Assembly: GCA_020434085.1 (NCBI GenBank)
Contig: JAGRBM010000068.1
Coordinates: forward strand, 1-8,372
DNA from: Chrysiogenia bacterium
GTDB taxonomy: Bacteria > JAGRBM01
DNA: 8,372 nucleotides
Direction: 5' to 3'
A program made the position numbers and the translations under genes. Below the pieces are notes generated by a model. The model worked only from the letters and a program-made list of their open reading frames with translations. It was not told the DNA's origin and searched no databases. This document shows, in pieces, positions 1-5,660 of the stretch (position 1 is the first letter of the stretch; every line of letters starts with the position of its first letter).

Positions 1-811
1 CCGTCTCCCACAGATCGCGCGAGCGATAGCGGCCGTGGTTCTCACGAATGCGGTCGAAAACCACGATCGTGTCGTTGATCGAGTAACCGATGACCGTGAG
101 GATCGCGGCGACGACGGGCAGGGTGATCTCCTTGTGGAGTAGTACCACACCCGAGAAGATGATCAGCACGTCGTGGATCAGCGCGACGATGGCGCCGGTC
201 GCGTAACCGATGGCCGTCTTGTAGTCGACTTGACTGAAGCGGAAGACGATGTAGATGAAGATGAAGAACACCGAATAACCGACGGCCCAGATGCCTTTCT
301 GGCTGAGCTCGGCAACGGCCGAGGGGCTGGCAGATTCCTGGCGGCGCACTTCCCAGGTGCCGGTGGCGTTGTCGCTGGTGCGCGGATCGCCGAACTTGGC
401 TGAGAGGGCAGCGCGCACGCGCAGCACTGTGGCGGAGATTTCCTCGCCCTCCTCGGCCTTCACCTTGATGAGAAACTCCTGGGTGCTCGAACCGGCGGCT
501 TCGCCGCTGGTCATGCCTTCTTCGAGGTTGAGCGAGCCCGCGCCCTCGATCGTCTGGACCGAGGCGCCTTCGATTCCGCCTTCGCCGAGCGCATCGCGCA
601 CCGCGCCGGTGTCGGTCGACTCGTCGAAACGCACCTGGATGTCGGCGCCGCCGGCGAACTCGATGCCCAGGGTAATGCCCTCGCGCACGTATTCGACCCC
701 GGCAAATGCCATCAGCAGAAGGGAGAGAATGAGCATGATCCGCCGCTTGCCGACGAAATCCCACTCGGTGTTTTCAGGAATCAGTGTGAAAAATTTATGG
801 GGCTGGGACAC
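1..811 (-). CDS. secF: Protein translocase subunit SecF (3' end cut by the window edge)
   Basis: SecF is an inner-membrane RND-fold protein that pairs with SecD and uses the proton-motive force to pull exported proteins through SecYEG. The window holds the first 270 codons; the rest lies left of base 1. Seen in the translation: an NTEWDFVGKRR start-of-family motif (residues 14-24), TM1 (about 25-42), the GIEFAGG motif (49-55), a periplasmic head (about 56-170), TM2 (about 173-190), and the conserved core with ALIHDVLI (210-217) and GYSINDTIVVFDRIREN (242-258). Asp214 and Arg254 match the Asp and Arg implicated in proton movement in the family. The start is GTG at 811: the frame is closed upstream by the SecD stop, no ATG precedes the first membrane helix, and AAGGAGG lies 11 bases upstream. 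It follows secD by 24 bases, in one operon. Confidence 0.96.
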   Translation of the reverse strand, partial: MSQPHKFFTLIPENTEWDFVGKRRIMLILSLLLMAFAGVEYVREGITLGIEFAGGADIQVRFDESTDTGAVRDALGEGGIEGASVQTIEGAGSLNLEEGMTSGEAAGSSTQEFLIKVKAEEGEEISATVLRVRAALSAKFGDPRTSDNATGTWEVRRQESASPSAVAELSQKGIWAVGYSVFFIFIYIVFRFSQVDYKTAIGYATGAIVALIHDVLIIFSGVVLLHKEITLPVVAAILTVIGYSINDTIVVFDRIRENHGRYRSRDLWET

Positions 812-822
812 GGCGGTCGCGG

Positions 823-829
823 CCTCCTT
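823..829 (-). promoter_or_regulatory. Shine-Dalgarno site of secF
   Basis: AAGGAGG on the minus strand, in the 24-base gap between the secD stop and the GTG at 811, with an 11-base spacer. It decides the non-ATG start of secF. The spacer is slightly long, but no better start codon lies nearby. Confidence 0.7.
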
Positions 830-835
830 CTTCGG

Positions 836-2371
836 TTAAATGCTCAGGGTCTGCATCCGGCTCTTGGCCGTCATGTAGTCATAGAAAAGTCGGGTGACGA
901 TCACCGAGGTGAACACACTCGAAAGAATGCCGATGGTCAGAATCACGGCGAAGCCCTTCACCGGCCCGGTGCCGAAGAGGAAGAGCACGATGCCGGTAAT
1001 CAGGGTCGTGACGTTGGCGTCGAGAATCGTGGTGGTCGCCTTGCCGTAACCGGCATCGATGGAGGCGCGCACGCTCTTGCCGCTGACCAGCTCTTCTCGC
1101 ATACGCTCGAAAATGAGCACGTTGGAGTCCACCGCCATACCGACGGTCAGCACCAGACCCGCAATGCCGGGCAGGGTGAGAACGGCGCCGAAGCCGCAGA
1201 GAAAGGCCACGATAAAGAGGATGTTGAGCGCCAGCGCCACGTTCGCGAAGATGCCGCCCTTGCGGTAGTAGACCACCATGAAGATGAGCACGAGGATCGA
1301 GCCCACGATCATGCTAAGCCGGCCCTGCTCGATCGAATCGTGGCCCAGCGAAGGACCAACCAGACGCTCTTCGGCGATGCGAAGTTTTACCGGCAGGGGG
1401 CCGCTGCGGAGCACGATGGCCAGCGACTGCGCCTCGGAGAGGGTGAAGTTGCCGGTGATCTGTCCCTGACGGCGGATCTGGCTCTGCACAACGGGCGCGC
1501 TCTTGACCGTGTTGTCGAGCACGATGGCCAGTCGCTTGCCAATGTTCTCGCCGGTGAGCTTGCCGAACTGCTCGGCGCCCTCGGCGTTAAATGCAAAACT
1601 CACGGCCGGCAGGCCGCGGTCGTCATTGATCGTAATAGCGTCCTCAAGCAGGGTGCCGTCCACTTCCGGGCGCTTGTTCACCAGGAACCAGGCGGTGACG
1701 TTGCCGTCGATGTCGCGCTGGGGGAAGACTTCCTTGTCGTCGGGAACCTTGCCGTCATAGGACTGGAGAAGGATCTCCTGATCGGCGGCCGAGGCCTCCA
1801 CGAGGCGGAACTTCAGGACGGCGGTCTTTTCGATGACCGACTTGAGATCGAGCGAGGTGGTCACACCGGCGAGCTGCACGACGATCTTGTCGTAGCCCTG
1901 ACGGTGGATGCTGGGCTCGGCGATGCCGGTCTCATTGAGACGGCGGGCCAGAGTCTCCATCGTCTGCTGGAGGACGACCTGCTTGCGGTTGTTGACGTAG
2001 AGGGAGCTGAGGGCAACGCGGATCTCGCTGTCGTCACGCTGGACCTTGCTGAAACCCAGTGCGTAGTTCTCGACCGTGACGCGGGCTTCTTCGGCCTTGG
2101 CCTCGTCCTCAAAGTGGAGGATCAGGGTCCGACCTTCCTGCGAGGCGTGGGTCGGGGTCGCTTTTTCCTGCTCCTCGAGCCGGTTGCTGATCTGAGTTTC
2201 GGTGGTGCGGAGCTCATGTTCGAGGATGTCCTCGTCATTGACCTCCAGCACCAGGTGGATGCCGCCCTGGAGATCCAGTCCAAGCACCACCGGCCGGGTG
2301 AAAATCACGCCGACCGAAACCACGACCAAAAGAACTACTACAATCGCCCAGTTACGCACTCTCGCGGGCAT
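836..2371 (-). CDS. secD: Protein translocase subunit SecD
   Basis: SecD forms the inner-membrane SecDF complex that drives late steps of Sec export with the proton-motive force. At 511 aa it is shorter than the roughly 615-aa E. coli protein but within the range of compact SecDs. Seen: TM1 (about 9-25) followed at once by GLDLQGGIHL (31-40), a periplasmic region (about 41-345) with the VLRSGPLPVKL motif (320-330) and SLGHDSIEQG (341-350), then five closely packed membrane helices (about 352-497). GMAVDSNVLIFERMREEL (411-428) is the RND signature; Asp415 matches the family's proton-relay Asp. The ATG at 2371 has GAGGCGG a few bases upstream and starts just before TM1. It lies 170 bases after yajC and 24 before secF. 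No truncation or odd residue is seen. Confidence 0.98.
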   Translation of the reverse strand: MPARVRNWAIVVVLLVVVSVGVIFTRPVVLGLDLQGGIHLVLEVNDEDILEHELRTTETQISNRLEEQEKATPTHASQEGRTLILHFEDEAKAEEARVTVENYALGFSKVQRDDSEIRVALSSLYVNNRKQVVLQQTMETLARRLNETGIAEPSIHRQGYDKIVVQLAGVTTSLDLKSVIEKTAVLKFRLVEASAADQEILLQSYDGKVPDDKEVFPQRDIDGNVTAWFLVNKRPEVDGTLLEDAITINDDRGLPAVSFAFNAEGAEQFGKLTGENIGKRLAIVLDNTVKSAPVVQSQIRRQGQITGNFTLSEAQSLAIVLRSGPLPVKLRIAEERLVGPSLGHDSIEQGRLSMIVGSILVLIFMVVYYRKGGIFANVALALNILFIVAFLCGFGAVLTLPGIAGLVLTVGMAVDSNVLIFERMREELVSGKSVRASIDAGYGKATTTILDANVTTLITGIVLFLFGTGPVKGFAVILTIGILSSVFTSVIVTRLFYDYMTAKSRMQTLSI

Positions 2372-2420
2372 CGCTATCCGCCTCGGTTTGCCGGCTTTGG
2401 CGCCGAAAACCCTTTTTCTT

Positions 2421-2473
2421 AATAATAAAAAGCCCGAGCCGCTGGCCTTCCAGGGAAAGTGTTGCTGCTCCGG
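2421..2473 (-). terminator. Possible weak intrinsic terminator or attenuator after yajC
   Basis: On the minus strand CCGGAGC (2473-2467) can pair with GCTCGGG (2439-2433) with one mismatch, and a C then leads into TTTTTATTATT. The 27-base loop contains a small nested hairpin, CTGG-AAGG-CCAG (2442-2453). The T-run is good but the stem is short and the loop large, so this would be a partial terminator at best. If real, it would lower secDF transcription relative to tgt-yajC. Confidence 0.25.
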
Positions 2474-2474
2474 T

Positions 2475-2498
2475 GGCCCGGCACTCTAGTGGCAGGCC
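2475..2498. repeat. Imperfect 24-base palindrome in the yajC-secD gap
   Basis: Minus-strand arms GGCCTGCCACT and AGTGCCGGGCC are separated by AG. Ten of eleven positions can pair in RNA (one of them G-U) with a single C-C mismatch; the last pair would open to leave a workable loop. It is not followed by a T-run, so it is not a terminator by itself. It may be an mRNA structure or a protein-binding palindrome. Confidence 0.35.
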
Positions 2499-2541
2499 TC
2501 TGCAATGTCCAACCAACTGAAATCGATATGAATTCAGCGAT

Positions 2542-2865
2542 CTACTTTGTTGGCTCGTCTCCGACCTTGCGGCTGACGCTGGCCGGGGTGACGCGCACGC
2601 GCACCTTCTCGGCGATCTCCACGGTGATGGCGTCCTCGCCCACGCGGGTGATCTTTCCATAGATCCCGCCATTGGTGACGACCTCGTCGCCGGGCTTGAG
2701 CGCGGCGACCATCGCCTCATGCTCCTTGGCGCGCTTTTGCTGGGGGCGCAGCAGCAGGAAGTAGAAGATCACGAAGATCAGGATGAGCGGCATCATCTGG
2801 AACAGGGGGCTGGGCTTGGCCGGATCGGCCGCCTGTGCCAGGACCGCAAAAAGTTGGTAATTCAA
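2542..2865 (-). CDS. yajC: Preprotein translocase accessory subunit YajC
   Basis: YajC is a small single-span inner-membrane protein that associates with SecDF next to SecYEG. The 107-aa protein has the family layout: a short N-terminus, one membrane helix (about 23-39), then RPQQKR (40-45) at the cytoplasmic face, a charged helix, and a small cytosolic domain with GDEVVTNGGIYGKI (59-72). The start is TTG at 2865: no ATG precedes the membrane helix, GGGAGG lies 9 bases upstream, and the TTG overlaps the tgt stop as TTGA. This suggests translational coupling to tgt. Length and motifs are typical, so the assignment is firm; only the exact start rests on the ribosome-binding site and the overlap. 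Confidence 0.96.
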   Translation of the reverse strand: MNYQLFAVLAQAADPAKPSPLFQMMPLILIFVIFYFLLLRPQQKRAKEHEAMVAALKPGDEVVTNGGIYGKITRVGEDAITVEIAEKVRVRVTPASVSRKVGDEPTK

Positions 2866-3986
2866 TGTTCGGGGCCTCCCAAATAGGCTTCGAGGAAGCC
2901 GCTCTTATACTCAAGGAAACGCCCGGCTTCAATGGCGGCGCGCACCTCTCGCATCATGTTCAGGTAAAAGTGAAGGTTATGGGTTGTAAGTAGCCGTGAC
3001 GACAGGATTTCTCCCGCCTGATAGAGATGGCGGACGTAGGCCCGCGAGTAGTTGACGCAGGAATAGCAGGCGCAGCTTTCCTCAAGTGGGGCGGTGCTGG
3101 CGGCATTTTCGGCGTTCTTGATGTGGCGCGGCCCTTCGCGCGTAAAGAACTGGCCGTTGCGGGCGTTGCGGGTCGGCACCACGCAATCAAAGAGGTCCAC
3201 GCCGTGGGTGACCGCCTCCAGAATGTCCTGGGGCCTTCCGAGTCCCATCAGGTAGTGGGGCCTCGCGGAATCGAGCGTCTCCCCCAGCGCTGCCAGCACA
3301 TCGGAATAGGCTTCGCCGGCCTCCCCGACCCCGAGCCCCCCGATGGCCAGCCCATCGAAGGGCAGGGCGCCGATCTGGGCGGCGTGGGCAGTGCGCATCT
3401 TCGGGCTGATTCCGCCCTGGATGATGCCGAAGATCCGCTCGGGGGCCTCCTGGCGATTCTGGAGCGAGCGCTCCGCCCAGCGGGTCGTCCGGTCCATCGA
3501 GCGCTGCATGTATGCCTCATCGACATCATGGGGAGGGCACTCGTCGAGTACCATGGCGATATTCGAGCCCAGCGTCCGCTGGATCTCGATCACGCTCTCG
3601 GGGGTGAGCAGGTGCTTGCTGCCATCGAGATGGGAGCGAAAAGTCACGCCTTCTTCGGTGATTTTTCGAAATTCCGAAAGACTGAAGACCTGGTAGCCCC
3701 CCGAATCGGTGAGAATCGGCCGATCCCAGTTCATGAAGCGATGCAGCCCGCCCACCGTGCGCATGATCTCCATGCCCGGGCGCAGATACAGGTGGTAGGT
3801 GTTGCAGAGGATCATCGCCGCGCCGAGGTCCTTGAGTTCCTCGGGGGTCATCGCCTTGACCGTGGCATAGGTCCCCACGGGGGTGAACCACGGGGTGGGA
3901 ACCTCGCCGCGCGAGAATTGCATCGTGCCGGCTCGCGCGCGGCATCCGGGGTCGTTGGCGCTGATCTGGAAGAAGGGCTCGCTCAT
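2862..3986 (-). CDS. tgt: tRNA-guanine transglycosylase (queuine tRNA-ribosyltransferase)
   Basis: Bacterial Tgt swaps guanine-34 for preQ1 in tRNAs with GUN anticodons (Asp, Asn, His, Tyr), the committed tRNA step of queuosine synthesis, in the cytosol. The 374-aa length is typical. Seen: a TIM-barrel series with TPVGTYATVKAM (35-46), LTDSGGYQVFSL (92-103) holding the conserved Asp94, DEC (148-150), IIQGG (188-192), and GVDLFDCVVPTRNARNG (262-278), in which Asp267 matches the catalytic nucleophile. The zinc site is complete: Cys305, Cys307, Cys310 and His336 in the C-x-C-x2-C...H arrangement. The ATG at 3986 has no clear ribosome-binding site, but the protein starts where the family does. 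It heads the yajC-secD-secF cluster. queA, its common partner, is not here; a divergent regulator gene lies upstream instead. Confidence 0.98.
   Translation of the reverse strand: MSEPFFQISANDPGCRARAGTMQFSRGEVPTPWFTPVGTYATVKAMTPEELKDLGAAMILCNTYHLYLRPGMEIMRTVGGLHRFMNWDRPILTDSGGYQVFSLSEFRKITEEGVTFRSHLDGSKHLLTPESVIEIQRTLGSNIAMVLDECPPHDVDEAYMQRSMDRTTRWAERSLQNRQEAPERIFGIIQGGISPKMRTAHAAQIGALPFDGLAIGGLGVGEAGEAYSDVLAALGETLDSARPHYLMGLGRPQDILEAVTHGVDLFDCVVPTRNARNGQFFTREGPRHIKNAENAASTAPLEESCACYSCVNYSRAYVRHLYQAGEILSSRLLTTHNLHFYLNMMREVRAAIEAGRFLEYKSGFLEAYLGGPEH
2875..2880 (-). promoter_or_regulatory. Shine-Dalgarno site of yajC inside the end of tgt
   Basis: GGGAGG on the minus strand with a 9-base spacer to the TTG at 2865. 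It lies within the last codons of tgt (those for the LGG of YLGGPEH) and supports the TTG start and translational coupling. Confidence 0.65.
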
Positions 3987-4122
3987 CGCCGAGCTTATCT
4001 AGACCACCGGCGCCCCGGGGCCAAGCACGGGCGCCTTGTTTCGGGCGGGAATTGGCGGTTATTGTTGGCAAATCGCGGAGTTGAAGGTGCCGTCCCAGGG
4101 GGGCAGGGCGCCGCACAAGCAG
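3987..4122. promoter_or_regulatory. Divergent intergenic region between tgt and the regulator gene
   Basis: These 136 bases must carry the promoters for both directions. It contains a perfect 10-base palindrome, GCCCCGGGGC (4012-4021). Toward tgt, TTGGCC and TAGATA (4001-3996) are spaced 17 bases, but that would leave almost no leader. Toward the regulator, TTGTTT (4036-4041) and TTATTG are also 17 bases apart, a weak match. No CRP box (TGTGA-N6-TCACA) or FNR box (TTGAT-N4-ATCAA) is seen. The promoter matches are suggestions only. Confidence 0.35.
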
Positions 4123-5658
4123 ATGCAGATTGAAGTGCTGGGATGCCATTCGGGCTCGATTCAGGACGCCCGCCCGCCGACCCTTCGGTTCGGCGAATCG
4201 GTGCTGTTCGACGCAGGGAGCGCGAGCGCGGGCCTGTCGGTCACCGATCAGTACAAGATCGACCACATCTTCCTCACCAGCGCGCACCTTGAGTCCTACC
4301 AGGACATCGGTTTTCTCGCCGACAACGTGATCGGCCAGCGTCAGGGCCCCGTGAGGGTGCATGCCTCGCAGGCGAATCTCGATGTTCTCTTCAGGGACTT
4401 TTTTAACGACAAAGTCTGGCCCGACTTCACAAAGATCCCGACGCCCGATGCTCCGACGGTTGTGTTTGAAGCATTCGAGCAGGGCGATCGCGTGGCGCTT
4501 GGCGGCCTTGGCGTCGAACGCATCGGCGCGCCTGGCGCCGAGCTCTTTGTCTTCTCGATCCCCGGCGCCGCCATCGCATACTTGAGCGGCGATGAGATCC
4601 CCGACGCCCTATGGCAGCGCCTTTCCGCCAACGAAGACCTGCGTGCGCTGCTGGTGCCGCTGCGCTTTGGCGACTATGAGTCAGCGCTCGCCCACCGGGC
4701 GCACGTGATGACACCCAAGGCGCTGGCCCGCGCGATCGAGGAAAAACTCGGTCGCGCAGAGTTGCCGGTCCTGATTACGAATCTGCACCCGCGCCGCGAA
4801 CCGGGCGTTGAAGAACAGGCCCACCAGGCGCTGGGAAACCATCCCCACCGCTTCCTGCAAGAAGGCGATCACATCGAGATGAAAGATCCCATGGCCGTCC
4901 CGGAGGCCGAATTGACCAGCGCGCACTTTGTCGAACCCGCCAGTTCCCTCACGGGCGGACCGCCTGTGGCTCCCGACGAGACGCTGGTGATCGATGCATC
5001 GAACGCCCAGAAGCAGACCCAGATCTATTCGCGTTTCGGGCGCCACTACAACCCCGGCGAGAAGATCTTCGCCGAGGGCGACCAGGGCGCCGAGATGTTC
5101 ATCATCCAGGAAGGGCAGGTGAAGCTCTACAAGGTCATCCGCGGCGAAAAGCGCGTGCTGGAGACCCTGGGCGCCGGAGAGTTCTTCGGCGAGATGGCGA
5201 TTCTCAATCACAAGCCCCGAAGCCTTACGGCCGAGGCGGCAACGCCGGTAAAGCTGCTCATCTTCCCGCCCGAGACCTTCGAGGGGCTCGTTGTTTCCAA
5301 TTCGGGGCTTGCTCACAAGATCATCCGCACCCTTGCCGGACGACTCGAGCGCGCCGACAACCACATCGAGAATCTGCTCTACCGCGACTCGGAGTCGAAA
5401 CTCGTCAACGCGCTGCTCAAGCTCGTCGAAGACCAGGGGATTCCCGAGGACGACGGATTCAAGGTCAGCCTGGTCCCCAAGGAACTGGCCGAACGGGTGA
5501 GCCTGTCCACCGATCAGGTCAAACGCGTGATGGCGCGGCTTGCCAAGAGCGGGATTGTGAAGCTCGACAAGAAATCGCTCCACATCCCGGACGTGCAGAA
5601 GCTCGAAAAAACGCTCTCATTCCTGAGCCTGCGCGCCGAGCTGAATATCAAGGAATAA
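4123..5658 (+). CDS. CRP/FNR-family regulator fused to a degenerate class II cyclic-nucleotide phosphodiesterase domain
   Basis: Probable cytosolic transcription factor, 511 aa. Residues 1-250 match the class II (CpdP/PDE1-like) phosphodiesterase, a metallo-beta-lactamase fold: MQIEVLGCHSG start, LFDAGS (28-33), and LFRDFFNDKVWPDF (89-102), typical of that family. The metal motif HxHLDH reads SAHLES (53-58), and THLKP reads TNLHP (219-223), so catalysis is probably lost; His55, Asp157 and His194 remain. After a linker (about 251-298), a cyclic-nucleotide-binding domain (about 300-388) keeps FFGEMAIL...PRS with Glu357 and Arg366, then a long dimer helix (about 392-432) and a winged helix (451-488). 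No FNR cysteine cluster is present. ATG 4123 fits the family start but lacks a good ribosome site; GTG 4087, with GGAG 6 bases upstream, is the alternative. Domains are secure; ligand and targets are unknown. Confidence 0.9.
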   Translation: MQIEVLGCHSGSIQDARPPTLRFGESVLFDAGSASAGLSVTDQYKIDHIFLTSAHLESYQDIGFLADNVIGQRQGPVRVHASQANLDVLFRDFFNDKVWPDFTKIPTPDAPTVVFEAFEQGDRVALGGLGVERIGAPGAELFVFSIPGAAIAYLSGDEIPDALWQRLSANEDLRALLVPLRFGDYESALAHRAHVMTPKALARAIEEKLGRAELPVLITNLHPRREPGVEEQAHQALGNHPHRFLQEGDHIEMKDPMAVPEAELTSAHFVEPASSLTGGPPVAPDETLVIDASNAQKQTQIYSRFGRHYNPGEKIFAEGDQGAEMFIIQEGQVKLYKVIRGEKRVLETLGAGEFFGEMAILNHKPRSLTAEAATPVKLLIFPPETFEGLVVSNSGLAHKIIRTLAGRLERADNHIENLLYRDSESKLVNALLKLVEDQGIPEDDGFKVSLVPKELAERVSLSTDQVKRVMARLAKSGIVKLDKKSLHIPDVQKLEKTLSFLSLRAELNIKE

Positions 5659-5660
5659 CG

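Larger units (their letters stand above)
2372..2541 (-). promoter_or_regulatory. Intergenic region between yajC and secD with hairpins and an AT-rich island
   Basis: This 170-base gap is long for a cluster in which the other junctions are -4 and +24 bases. It holds an imperfect 24-base palindrome (2475-2498), a hairpin-plus-T-run candidate (2421-2473), and an AT-rich inverted repeat, CTTTTT/AAAAAG at 2412-2432, in otherwise GC-rich DNA. A TATTAT box resembling a -10 element lies in the AT-rich part, but I see no matching -35. No coding sequence with a plausible start is visible. An attenuator, a partial terminator or a secDF promoter region are all possible; the sequence alone does not choose. 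Confidence 0.4.

Noticed and set aside
42-764. Minus-strand ORF of 240 codons at the left edge
   Set aside because: It is in a different frame from SecF, Arg/His-rich and motif-less. The correct frame gives an unmistakable SecF that runs off the window.
797-2422. Long plus-strand ORF (541 codons) opposite secD
   Set aside because: SecD on the other strand is beyond doubt. The plus-strand translation is rich in His, Asp, Glu, Gly and Arg with no family motif, as expected for an antisense frame of GC-rich coding DNA.
4036-4122. Upstream TTG start (4036) for the regulator gene
   Set aside because: It would add 29 residues before the family's usual first strand, with no ribosome-binding site at a proper distance. 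ATG 4123 or GTG 4087 are better.
3027-4133. Plus-strand ORF of 368 codons opposite tgt
   Set aside because: The minus strand carries a complete Tgt with catalytic and zinc residues; the antisense frame has no recognisable domain.
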